Source of the DNA: Sinomonas sp. ASV322
GTDB lineage: Bacteria > Actinomycetota > Actinomycetes > Actinomycetales > Micrococcaceae
Reading direction: 5' to 3'
Assembly: GCF_030908245.1 (NCBI RefSeq)
Contig: NZ_JAVFJJ010000017.1
Coordinates: 1-64,000, forward strand
DNA: 64,000 nucleotides
Shown: positions 43,618 to 51,621 of the stretch, piece after piece
How the letters are laid out: each line of letters starts with the position of its first letter
How positions within the stretch are numbered: the first letter of the stretch is position 1
Notes under the pieces: generated by a model
Databases searched by the model: none
The model's input: only the letters and a program-made list of their open reading frames with translations
Told to the model about the DNA's origin: nothing
Translations under genes and position numbers: made by a program

Positions 43618-45009
43618 ATGCGCATCCCCACGTCCCCCTTCGGCGCGGGCGGCGACGTCACCGTCCTGAACCCGGCGACGGCGGAACCTGTCGCCGTCGT
43701 GCCCCTCGCCGACCTCGCCGAGACCGACGCCGCAATCGAGCGCGCGCACCGCGCCTTCCCCGCGTGGCGCGCCGTCGCCCCCGCGGACCGGGCGCGGCTC
43801 CTGCGGAACTTCGCCGCCGTCGTCGACTCCCACCTCGAGGAACTCGCGTGGCTCGAGGTCGCCAACGCGGGGCACACGATCGGCAACGCCCGCTGGGAGG
43901 CCGGGAACGTCCGCGACGTCCTCACGTACTACTCGGCCTCGCCCGAGCGGCACTTCGGACGGCAGATTCCCGTGGCGGGCGGGCTCGACGTGACGTTCCA
44001 CGAGCCGCTCGGCGTCGTCGGGGTCATCGTGCCGTGGAACTTCCCCATGCCGATCGCGGGCTGGGGCTTCGCTCCCGCGCTCGCGGCCGGCAACACCGTG
44101 GTGCTCAAGCCCGCGGAGCTCACGCCGCTCACCGCGATGCGGCTCGGCGAACTCGCGCTCGAGGCGGGGCTCCCTGAGGGCGTGTTCACGGTCATCCCGG
44201 GCAAGGGCAGCATTGTGGGGGAGCGCTTTGTGACGCATCCCCACGTGCGGAAGGTGTGCTTCACGGGCTCGACGTCCGTGGGCAAGGGGATCATGCGCGG
44301 CTGCGCGGACCAGGTCAAACGGGTCACGCTCGAGCTCGGCGGCAAGAGCGCCAACATCGTGTTCGCCGACGCCGACCTCGAGAAGGCCGCCGCGAGCGCG
44401 CCCGGCGGGGCCTTCGACAACGCAGGCCAGGACTGCTGCGCGCGTTCGCGGATCCTCGTCGAGCACACCGTGTACGAGCGCTTCCTCGAACTCCTCCAGC
44501 CGGCGGTCGAGGGCTTCCGGGTCGCTGACCCGTCGCAGCCAGACGCCGAGATGGGGCCCTTGATCTCCGCCCGCCAGCGCGACTCGGTCGCCGCGTACCT
44601 CGACGGGGCCGACGTCGCCATGACGGGACAAACCGTGACGCGTTCGGGCTTCTGGCTCGCCCCGCGCGTCGTCCTCCCCCGGGGCGTCGAGGACCCGGTG
44701 TGGCGGCACGAGCTGTTCGGGCCCGTCGTCGCCGTCCTGCCGTTCACGGACGAAGCCGACGCAATCGCGAAGGCCAACGACACCGAGTACGGGCTCTCGG
44801 GCTCGATCTTCACGCGGGACGTCGGGCGCGCGCTGCGCGTGGCGCGCGGCGTCGAATCCGGCAACCTCTCGGTGAACTCGCACTCCTCGGTGCGGTATTG
44901 GACCCCCTTCGGCGGGTTCAAGCAGTCGGGCCTCGGGCGCGAGCTCGGCCCGGACGCCCCCAACTCCTTCTCCGAGGTGAAGAACGTCTTCATCTCCACG
45001 GACAGCTGA
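43618..45009 (+). CDS. Aldehyde dehydrogenase of the gamma-glutamyl pathway
   Basis: A 463-residue NAD(P)-dependent aldehyde dehydrogenase with the VPWNFPMP cofactor region, FTGSTSVGK, catalytic Glu in LELGGKSAN and catalytic Cys in GQDCCARS near residue 273. Expected to oxidise the gamma-glutamyl-amino aldehyde. ATG 43618, one base past the synthetase stop. Confidence 0.93.
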   Translation: MRIPTSPFGAGGDVTVLNPATAEPVAVVPLADLAETDAAIERAHRAFPAWRAVAPADRARLLRNFAAVVDSHLEELAWLEVANAGHTIGNARWEAGNVRDVLTYYSASPERHFGRQIPVAGGLDVTFHEPLGVVGVIVPWNFPMPIAGWGFAPALAAGNTVVLKPAELTPLTAMRLGELALEAGLPEGVFTVIPGKGSIVGERFVTHPHVRKVCFTGSTSVGKGIMRGCADQVKRVTLELGGKSANIVFADADLEKAAASAPGGAFDNAGQDCCARSRILVEHTVYERFLELLQPAVEGFRVADPSQPDAEMGPLISARQRDSVAAYLDGADVAMTGQTVTRSGFWLAPRVVLPRGVEDPVWRHELFGPVVAVLPFTDEADAIAKANDTEYGLSGSIFTRDVGRALRVARGVESGNLSVNSHSSVRYWTPFGGFKQSGLGRELGPDAPNSFSEVKNVFISTDS

Positions 45010-45056
45010 CTTTTACGAATACCGCACAACGCACCTACACGAAAGGCATCAGAAAC

Positions 45057-45836
45057 ATGGGAAAGCTCGACGGCAAGGTTGGCGTCATCACGGGCGGCTG
45101 CAGCGGGATCGGCCTCGCGACCGTGCGGAAATTCGCGGCTGAGGGCGCGAAGGTCGTCATCGCGGACCTCGACGAGGTGCGCGGCAAGGAGATCGCCGAC
45201 GAGGTCGACGGCTCGTTCGTGCGGGCCGACGTGACGGACGCGGACGACGTCGCGGCGATGTTCGCGCACGCGAAGGAGACCTACGGGCGCATCGACATCG
45301 CGTTCAACAACGCGGGGATATCGCCCGCGGACGACGACTCGATCCTCAAGACCGGCATCGACGCCTGGGATCGCGTCCAGAACGTCAACCTCACGAGCGT
45401 GTACCTGTGCTGCAAGGCGGTGCTGCCGTACATGCTCGAGCAGGGGAGCGGCTCGATCATCAACACGGCCTCCTTCGTGGCCATCATGGGCGCCGCGACG
45501 TCGCAGATCTCCTACACCGCCTCGAAGGGCGGCGTGCTCGCGATGACGCGCGAGCTGGGAGTGCAGTTCGCGCGCAAGGGCATCCGGGTCAACTCGCTCT
45601 GCCCCGGCCCGGTCAACACGCCGCTGCTCCAGGAACTGTTCGCGAAGGACCCCGAGCGCGCCGCGCGGCGCCTCGTCCACGTCCCGATGGGTCGCTTCGC
45701 CGAGCCCGAGGAGATCGCGAACGCCGTCGCCTTCCTCGGGAGCGACGAGTCGAGCTTCATCACGGCGACGGACTTCCTCGTGGACGGCGGGCTCTCGAAC
45801 GCGTACGTCACGCCGCTGGAGTCCGACTTTGAGTGA
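45057..45836 (+). CDS. SDR-family alcohol dehydrogenase of the gamma-glutamyl pathway
   Basis: A 259-residue short-chain dehydrogenase with TGGCSGIG, NNAGIS, Ser and YTASK. It occupies the step that PuuB (an FAD amine oxidase) fills in putrescine degradation. An alcohol dehydrogenase here implies an amino-alcohol substrate such as ethanolamine. Overlaps the amidase start by eight bases. Confidence 0.88.
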   Translation: MGKLDGKVGVITGGCSGIGLATVRKFAAEGAKVVIADLDEVRGKEIADEVDGSFVRADVTDADDVAAMFAHAKETYGRIDIAFNNAGISPADDDSILKTGIDAWDRVQNVNLTSVYLCCKAVLPYMLEQGSGSIINTASFVAIMGAATSQISYTASKGGVLAMTRELGVQFARKGIRVNSLCPGPVNTPLLQELFAKDPERAARRLVHVPMGRFAEPEEIANAVAFLGSDESSFITATDFLVDGGLSNAYVTPLESDFE

Positions 45837-46551
45837 CACTCCCGTCATCGGCCTCACGACCTACCGCCAGCCGGCCGATTGGTCGACCTGGCGGCGGGTC
45901 GAGGCCGACCTCCTGCCGTCCGACTACGCACGCTCCGTCGAGCGCGCGGGCGGCATCCCCGTGCTCCTGCCGGCGTTCGCGACGGCGGACGCCGCGGCGG
46001 CCGCCGTCGACCGCCTCGACGGGCTGCTCCTCGCGGGAGGCGCGGACATCAACCCGGCCCGCTACGGCCAGGCGCCGCACGAGAGCATTGCCGGCTGGTA
46101 CGACGAGCGCGACGCCTCGGAGCTGTGGCTCCTCGCGGCGGCCGACGCGCGGGAACTCCCCGTGCTCGGCATCTGCCGGGGCATGCAGCTCATGGCTGTC
46201 GCGGCCGGGGGGACGCTCGTGCAGCACCTGCCCGACGTCGTCGGCCATGCGCGGCACGCGGGGGGCGACAGCGAGTATTCCGCCGTGCCCGTCTCGGTGG
46301 GGCCCGGGCACCGCATCTCCGAGCTCATCGGAGGGGCCGTGCTCGCGCCCTGCCACCACCACCAGGCCGTCGCGACGCACCCCGCGTACGTCGCGACGGC
46401 GCGCGACGGCGACGGCGTGCTCCAGGCGATGGAGGCGCTCGGCTCGCGTTTTGCTGTCGGCGTCCAGTGGCACCCCGAGACTGCGGACGATCCGGGTCTG
46501 TTCAAGGGGCTCGTCGCGGCCGCGCGGGAGTACGCGGAGCGGCGGGCGTAG
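45829..46551 (+). CDS. Gamma-glutamyl hydrolase, class I glutamine amidotransferase fold (PuuD-like)
   Basis: A 240-residue peptidase C26 enzyme that releases glutamate from the gamma-glutamyl product. Nucleophile Cys in LGICRGMQLM near residue 116, His in VQWHPE near residue 214, and the GGADINPARYG loop of the PuuD group. TTG start inside the SDR end. Followed by a hairpin. Confidence 0.9.
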   Translation: MSDTPVIGLTTYRQPADWSTWRRVEADLLPSDYARSVERAGGIPVLLPAFATADAAAAAVDRLDGLLLAGGADINPARYGQAPHESIAGWYDERDASELWLLAAADARELPVLGICRGMQLMAVAAGGTLVQHLPDVVGHARHAGGDSEYSAVPVSVGPGHRISELIGGAVLAPCHHHQAVATHPAYVATARDGDGVLQAMEALGSRFAVGVQWHPETADDPGLFKGLVAAAREYAERRA

Positions 46552-46580
46552 GCACGCGAGCTCGGTGACACGCTGGCCGC

Positions 46581-46613
46581 GGCGGACGACGGCGTGTCGC
46601 GCCGTCGTCCGCC
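46581..46613. terminator. Hairpin terminator after the gamma-glutamyl operon
   Basis: Perfect 14-bp stem, GGCGGACGACGGCG (46581-46594) and complement (46600-46613), five-base loop. Thirty bases past the amidase stop. Confidence 0.8.
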
Positions 46614-46620
46614 TCAATGA

Positions 46621-46678
46621 TGGGGAGGTTGGCGCAGAAGCTGGGGAGGTCGGCGCAGAAGCTGGGGAGGTCGGCGGA
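46621..46678 (+). repeat. 21-bp intergenic tandem repeat (two full units and one partial)
   Basis: Units TGGGGAGGTTGGCGCAGAAGC (46621-46641) and a copy with one change (46642-46662), then 16 bases of a third. Related units occur at 60179-60262 (inverted) and 60342-60404. Confidence 0.9.
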
Positions 46679-46700
46679 GGGCCGGCCGGCCGCCGGCGCC

Positions 46701-48893
46701 CTAGCCCCCCAGTGCCCCCCGCACCGTCGCCGTGAGCGAGGCGAAGCGGGGGTTCGCCGCGAGTTCGTCCAGCAGGACCGCCTGGCCATCCGGGCCCGCG
46801 AGCGGGATCCGCCAGTTGGGGTATTCGAGATGCGTACCGGGCTGATTCTGGGTGCGGGTCTCGCCGACGGCGTCGACGAGCGCGACGCCGAGCAGGGACG
46901 ACGGCGTGAGCGCCGTGAACGCGTACAGCGCCTCGACGGTGCGCTGCACCTCCTCAGGCGAACGACGGCGGCCTGGCCCACCGCCGTCGCCGTGGTCGCC
47001 GTCGCCGTGGTCGCCGTCGCCGTGGTCGCGGTCGCGCGGAGACAGGAGCCCCCTCTCCCGCACGCGCTCGAGGACGGCCTCCTGCTCCGTGGCGTCGGCG
47101 GCGAGTTCCTCCTCGACCGGCCGGCGCAGGAGCCCGAGCGACTCGCGCAGGGTCACGTGCTCGCCCGCGAGGTAGCCGGCCGTGGGCGGGAGGTCGTGCG
47201 TGTTGACGCTCGTGAGGCACTGCTGCCGGTACCGTTCGGGCGCAAGGGGGCCGCCGCCGTCGTGCTCGAACCACAGGATCGAGGTGCCGAAGATCCCACG
47301 CTCGGCGAGGTAGTCGCGCACCCACGGCTCGAAGACGCCGAGGTCCTCGCCGATCACGATCGCGTCCGCGCGCTGCGCCTCGAGCGCAAGGATGCCGACG
47401 AGCGCCTCGTGGTCGTAGTAGACGTACGTGCCCTCCTCCGGCCCGGCGCCTTCGGGGATCCACCAGAGCCGGAAGAGGCCGAGGACGTGGTCCACGCGGA
47501 TCCCGCCGGCGTGGCGCAGGATCGTGCGCAGCATGTCCCGGAAGGCCGCATAGCCGGAGGCCTCGAGGCGGCCTGGGTGCCACGGGGGCTGGCTCCAGTT
47601 CTGACCCTGCTGGTTGAAGACGTCCGGCGGGGCGCCGACTGTGACCCCCTGGGCGAGGACGTCGGACAGGATCCACGCATCGGCTCCGTGCGGTTCGACG
47701 CCGACGGCGAGGTCGTGAACCACGCCGATCCCCATGCCGGCGCGCGTCGCGGCGCGCTGGGCCGCCTCGAGCTGCTCGTCGCAGATCCATTGGAGCCAGC
47801 GGTAGAACTCGATGCGCCCGGCCAGCGCGTCGCGCTGCTGGTCGGCGCCGGCCCACTCGGGTGCGTCCGGCGATAGCTTCTCTCTGAGCGCGCACCACAG
47901 CGCGAAATCGTCCAACCCGGAACCGTGCTCGGCGCAGAACCGACGGAACTGGAGCTCGCGCGCGGGGCTTCGGGGCACGCGCGAGAGGAGTTCGAGCGCG
48001 GCCAGCTTGGCGGCGAAGCTCGTGTTCCGGTCCAGGAGGCCCGCCGAGTGGTTCGCGGGCTGCGTCCGCGCGGCGAGCCCTTCGACCTGGTCGCGGGCCG
48101 CCGCAGCGAGATAGCCGTACTCGTCGATCTCCTCGACGCGGACGTACAGGGGGTTGAAGAACCGGCGGGTCGCGGGCAGATAGGGCGAATCTTCGATGGG
48201 CGGCGTCGGCGCGGCCGCGTGGAGGGGATTGACCAGGACGAAGCTGGCGCCCTCGGACCCGGCGATCGCGGCGAGGTCGGCCAGGTCGGCGAAGTCCCCA
48301 ATGCCCCACGAGCGCGACGAACGCACCGAATACAACTGCGCCATGAGACCCCAGTGGCGCCGCTCGAGGAGCCGCTCCGTCGTGTGGAGCCGTGCGGGGG
48401 TGACGACGAGCGGGCACTCGGCCGATCCGCCCAGGGCCTCGGCGTGCAGCGAGTGCCAGCCGAGCGGGAGGTCGCGGGGGAGCGCGAAGGTCGCGCGGCC
48501 GGTGAGGACGCCGTCGACGACGCGTGGCTCCTCCCAGTCCTCCTCCTGCGTGACCTCGTGGCGGCTCCCGTCCTCGGCCGTGATCCAGACCTCGACTTGG
48601 CTCCCGTGGCTCACATGGACGTGCACCGAGCGGTCCCCGCCCTCGCGCTGCACGACGATGGGCGGCAGGAGCCGTCGCCACGGCGCGAGCTCGGCGTCGC
48701 GGAGGCCCCGTTCGAGGTCGTCGGGGCTGTCTGCGGGGACCCCGAGCGCCGTGAGGACCTTGCGGAGCGTTTCGTGGGAGACCGGACGGTCGACGCCGTC
48801 CCAGCCGTAGAAGGACGTCGCGACGCCATGGCGCCGCGCGAGGTCGAGGAGGAGTTCGGTTCCGTCCGCCATGGGTTCACTGTATGGGGCCAT
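46701..48893 (-). CDS. malQ: 4-alpha-glucanotransferase (GH77)
   Basis: Amylomaltase of about 730 residues with the actinobacterial N-terminal extension. Family-77 motifs are IRVDHVLGLFRLWWIP (nucleophile Asp), VIGEDLG (acid Glu) and NTHDLPP. A 15-bp tandem repeat (46986-47029) encodes H-G-D-G-D units in a loop of the C-terminal part. Start ATG 48893, or 48872 seven codons later. Divergent from flbD. Confidence 0.92.
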   Translation of the reverse strand: MAPYSEPMADGTELLLDLARRHGVATSFYGWDGVDRPVSHETLRKVLTALGVPADSPDDLERGLRDAELAPWRRLLPPIVVQREGGDRSVHVHVSHGSQVEVWITAEDGSRHEVTQEEDWEEPRVVDGVLTGRATFALPRDLPLGWHSLHAEALGGSAECPLVVTPARLHTTERLLERRHWGLMAQLYSVRSSRSWGIGDFADLADLAAIAGSEGASFVLVNPLHAAAPTPPIEDSPYLPATRRFFNPLYVRVEEIDEYGYLAAAARDQVEGLAARTQPANHSAGLLDRNTSFAAKLAALELLSRVPRSPARELQFRRFCAEHGSGLDDFALWCALREKLSPDAPEWAGADQQRDALAGRIEFYRWLQWICDEQLEAAQRAATRAGMGIGVVHDLAVGVEPHGADAWILSDVLAQGVTVGAPPDVFNQQGQNWSQPPWHPGRLEASGYAAFRDMLRTILRHAGGIRVDHVLGLFRLWWIPEGAGPEEGTYVYYDHEALVGILALEAQRADAIVIGEDLGVFEPWVRDYLAERGIFGTSILWFEHDGGGPLAPERYRQQCLTSVNTHDLPPTAGYLAGEHVTLRESLGLLRRPVEEELAADATEQEAVLERVRERGLLSPRDRDHGDGDHGDGDHGDGGGPGRRRSPEEVQRTVEALYAFTALTPSSLLGVALVDAVGETRTQNQPGTHLEYPNWRIPLAGPDGQAVLLDELAANPRFASLTATVRGALGG

Positions 48894-48896
48894 GCC

Positions 48897-48923
48897 TAAC
48901 TTCGTCTCCCGGCCCGCCGATAG
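48897..48923 (+). promoter_or_regulatory. FliA/WhiG-type (sigma-28) promoter of the second flagellar operon
   Basis: TAAC at 48897-48900, exactly 15 bases, GCCGATAG at 48916-48923. Same boxes and spacing as at 2391-2417. It leaves a leader of about 55 bases before flbD. Confidence 0.8.
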
Positions 48924-48982
48924 TGGTCTGCGACAGCACCCAGCTGCCATCCCGCCACGAGCCCTCGACCAGAAACGGTTCC

Positions 48983-49276
48983 ATGATCGTCGTCACCCGC
49001 CTCAACGGGTCCCGCTTCGCGGTCAACCCGGATCTCATCGAGCGCATCCAGGAGAACCCTGACACGACGCTCGTGATGATCGAGGGCACCACGTACGTGG
49101 TGCGGGAGACGCTTGCCGAGGTCATCGAGCTCATCGCGGGCTACCGCGCGCGCGTCCTCGCGACCGCCCGCGGCCTCCCGGCGGTGGAGGGCCAGCGGCT
49201 CAGCGTCGTCCGGAGCCCAGCGGACGACGACGGAGCCCGCCCGGGTGCCACACCCCTGCGGCCGGCGCAGCGCTAA
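48983..49276 (+). CDS. flbD: Flagellar protein FlbD
   Basis: A 97-residue FlbD-family protein (MIVVTRLNGSRFAVNPDLIERI, then TYVVRETLAEVIELI), a small conserved companion of Gram-positive and spirochaete flagellar operons, distinct from Caulobacter FlbD. The C-terminal 25-residue tail is atypical and carries a P-A-D-D-D-G-A segment encoded by a dispersed repeat (49221-49233). ATG 48983. Confidence 0.88.
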   Translation: MIVVTRLNGSRFAVNPDLIERIQENPDTTLVMIEGTTYVVRETLAEVIELIAGYRARVLATARGLPAVEGQRLSVVRSPADDDGARPGATPLRPAQR

Positions 49277-49288
49277 GGAGGACAGCTC

Positions 49289-50089
49289 GTGGATCCCTCG
49301 GTCGTCATCGGCCTTCTTCTCGCGTTCGGTTCGGTCGTCGCCATTGTGACGATGGAGGGCGCGAGCATTTCGGCGCTCCTCCTGCCGCCGCCCATGATCC
49401 TCGTGTTCGGCGCGACGCTCGCCGTCGGCCTCGCCGGGAACACGCTCAGGGACACGGTCCAGGCGTTCAAGGCCGTCCCCAAGGCCCTGCTCGGCAAGGC
49501 GCCGAGGCCGCAGGAGAGCATCGACAAGATCATCCAGCTCGCCGAGAAGGCTCGCGCTGAGGGCCTTCTCGCCCTCGAGTCCGAGGCCACGGACACGAAG
49601 GATCCGTTCCTCTCGCGTGCGCTCCAAAACGTCGCAGACGGCACCGACGCCGAGGAGCTGCGCATCATGATGGAGGACGAGATCGGCACGAAGGCCCGGG
49701 CCGACCACGCAAGCTCGAAGTTCTTCGCGGCGCTCGGCGGCTACGCCCCGACGATCGGCATCATCGGCACGGTTGTCTCGCTCACCCACGTCCTCGAGAA
49801 CCTCTCCGATCCCGGAAAGCTCGGCCCCATGATCGCGAGCGCGTTCGTCGCGACGCTGTGGGGCCTCCTCTCGGCCAACTTCATCTGGCACCCGTTCTCG
49901 TCCCGCATCGCGCGCCTCTCCGAGCTCGAGGTCGAGCGGATGACGCTCATCATGGAGGGCGTCCTCGCCGTCCAGGAGGGCGCGCAGCCCATGCTCCTCG
50001 CCGACCGCCTCCGGGCGATGGTCCCGGACCACCATTTCAAGGGGAACGGGAAGGCGGACGCGAAGGAGAATGCGCGGGCCGCGGCGTGA
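49289..50089 (+). CDS. motA: Flagellar motor stator protein MotA
   Basis: Proton-channel subunit of the stator, 266 residues, four membrane helices. MotA/ExbB features are the first helix VIGLLLAFGSVVAIVTMEG, the large cytoplasmic loop with charged residues for FliG contact, and GYAPTIGIIGTVVSLTHVL with conserved Pro/Gly. GTG start with an AAGGAGG site. Confidence 0.95.
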   Translation: MDPSVVIGLLLAFGSVVAIVTMEGASISALLLPPPMILVFGATLAVGLAGNTLRDTVQAFKAVPKALLGKAPRPQESIDKIIQLAEKARAEGLLALESEATDTKDPFLSRALQNVADGTDAEELRIMMEDEIGTKARADHASSKFFAALGGYAPTIGIIGTVVSLTHVLENLSDPGKLGPMIASAFVATLWGLLSANFIWHPFSSRIARLSELEVERMTLIMEGVLAVQEGAQPMLLADRLRAMVPDHHFKGNGKADAKENARAAA

Positions 50090-50120
50090 GGGTGACGTCA
50101 GGTCGGCGCCGTGCGGGGGG

Positions 50121-50162
50121 ACAGCGTGAGAGGTACAGCGTGAGGGGGACAGCGTGAGCCGG
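50121..50162 (+). repeat. Three 14-bp tandem repeats forming a GTGA start/stop ladder before motB
   Basis: Units ACAGCGTGAGNNNN begin at 50121, 50135 and 50149. Each contains a GTG (50126, 50140, 50154). The first two GTGs each open a five-codon frame (M-R-G-T-A) whose TGA overlaps the next GTG; the third GTG is the motB start. Confidence 0.85.
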
Positions 50163-50954
50163 CGCCGCCGCAAGCCACAGAGGAAGCCCGAGGCCTTTCA
50201 CGTCGACGAGCGATGGGCCGTCTCCTACATGGACATGATCACGGTCCTGTTCTGCCTCTTTGTCGTGCTCTTCGCGATGTCCGCCGTCGACCAGAACAAG
50301 TTTGAGAAGCTCCGCAATTCGCTCGCGACGGGCTTCGGCACGACCATCTCGGACAAGATCGACACCGCGTCCGGCACGGTGGTCCCGCCGGACAAGGCGA
50401 AGGACGGCGCCGAGGGCTTCGCGAGCCTCGATCTCGCCCTCAAGGAGGTCGACCGGCTGACGGGACTCATGAACCAGATGAACGCGCGGCTCACCGCAGC
50501 GGGCCTCGCGCAGGACGTCCAGTTCCAGATCGACCAGCGCGGCCTCACCGTCAAGCTCGTGGGATCCCAGACGTTCTTCGAGCCGGACCAATCGAGCCTC
50601 ACATGGCGCGCGGATCAAGTGCTCGACGCCGTGACCCCAGCCATCGTGCCGACGCCCCTCGACGTCTCCGTCGAAGGCCACGCCGCCAACCTCATCACTG
50701 CCTACCCGTCGGTGTGGGAGCTCTCGTCGGAACGCGCGACCAAGGTGCTGCGATACATGGTCGAACGCGACGGTCTCCCGGGCGCACGCATCGGCGCGAC
50801 GGGCTTCGGGGCGTCCCGCCCCGCGAACTCGGACCAGACCGAGGCGGACCACGAGCAGAACCGGCGTGTCGACGTCGTCGTCCTCTCCGACCAGCCCGAA
50901 GCGGTACGGGCGCTCATCCCGGAGGCGCTCAAGGCGCGGCTGGCGGGGAAATAG
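50154..50954 (+). CDS. motB: Flagellar motor stator protein MotB
   Basis: Peptidoglycan-anchored stator subunit, 266 residues. Basic N-terminus, one membrane helix with the proton-carrying Asp27 in SYMDMITVLFCLFVVLFAM, a plug/linker, then an OmpA-like domain with SVEGHAAN, LSSERATKVLRYMVE and ATGFGASRPA and NRRVDVVV. GTG start reached through the 14-bp repeat ladder. Confidence 0.95.
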   Translation: MSRRRRKPQRKPEAFHVDERWAVSYMDMITVLFCLFVVLFAMSAVDQNKFEKLRNSLATGFGTTISDKIDTASGTVVPPDKAKDGAEGFASLDLALKEVDRLTGLMNQMNARLTAAGLAQDVQFQIDQRGLTVKLVGSQTFFEPDQSSLTWRADQVLDAVTPAIVPTPLDVSVEGHAANLITAYPSVWELSSERATKVLRYMVERDGLPGARIGATGFGASRPANSDQTEADHEQNRRVDVVVLSDQPEAVRALIPEALKARLAGK

Positions 50955-50968
50955 CGGGCTGCGATCAG

Positions 50969-51571
50969 TCAGTTCTGTGAATCAGCCCGGAGATATCGCC
51001 GCAGGCCGGGAATGGCGAAATCGACTTTGCCGTATCCTGCTGATTCGATGAGGCCGGCATCCAAGAGCCTCGTCCGGTAATTGGAGACGAGGTTTGATTT
51101 GGCTCCGAGGCGGTGGCCGATGTCGCCGACTGCCGATGGGCCGACGTCTTCGGCCATCGCGCGCAGGAATTCAAGGTCTTTGGCTGAAGCCGCGGCGAGG
51201 GCGGCTTCGATGACCGTGCGCACATGACGGCGGTTGGCGGCTTCGAACGCCCGGTGCGCCGTTGCCGGGTCGACTGATCCACCACTGTTCTCAGCCTCTT
51301 TCCAGAGGAAATAGCCGACGAGTTGGATGAGGAACGGATATCCGCCAGTCGCTTCTGCGGCCTGGCGCATTAGCTTGGGCTCGATTGTGAAGCCTGCCGC
51401 GGAGAACGTCTCAGTGAATGATGCCTCAACGTCTCGGACCGCAGCGGCGTGAAGGTCGATTTTGTCGGCCCGCCGAAGGAATGTTGCAACACCCTCGTTG
51501 AGGAGATCCGATACTGTGCGGGCTCCTTGTGAATGCCTGTGTATCTTGTGTATCTTGTGTATCTTGTGAGT
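50969..51571 (-). pseudogene. 5'-truncated AAA/ATP-binding protein remnant at the fliL position
   Basis: An antisense open frame whose product (VSDLLNEGVATFLRRADK, AAEATGGYPFLIQLVGYFLW, later AMAEDVGPSAVGDIGHRLG) matches the C-terminal sensor and winged-helix part of actinobacterial AAA ATPases. The Walker region is missing and no start codon exists upstream of the internal ATG at 51370. The frame runs out in a 9-bp repeat tract. It occupies the interval where fliL normally sits. Confidence 0.8.
51540..51566 (+). repeat. 9-bp tandem repeat, three units
   Basis: TGTATCTTG repeated exactly three times (51540, 51549, 51558), at the broken 5' end of the ATPase remnant and just before the fliM promoter. 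Possibly a scar of the event that removed upstream sequence. Confidence 0.9.
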
Positions 51572-51586
51572 CTAGCGTCAGCGACC

Positions 51587-51613
51587 TTACGCCCGCCCGC
51601 CGCCTGCCGATAG
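51587..51613 (+). promoter_or_regulatory. FliA-like promoter abutting fliM
   Basis: TTAC at 51587-51590, exactly 15 bases, GCCGATAG at 51606-51613. The -10 box and spacing equal the two operon-head promoters; the -35 differs by one base. A start about seven bases downstream would fall at the fliM GTG, giving a leaderless message. Confidence 0.65.
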
Positions 51614-51621
51614 TCGCCGCT

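Noticed and set aside
13038-48893. The 36-kb segment as a horizontally acquired island
   Set aside because: No integrase, tRNA, att-type direct repeats or composition change seen at either border; only its position is odd.
50969-51370. A functional 133-residue protein from ATG 51370
   Set aside because: The homologous sequence continues in frame upstream of this ATG without any start, so the frame is a remnant of a larger ATPase gene.
51529-51621. Extended FliM N-terminus
   Set aside because: It would translate the 9-bp repeat into C-V-S units, has no family similarity and would lie upstream of the predicted promoter start.
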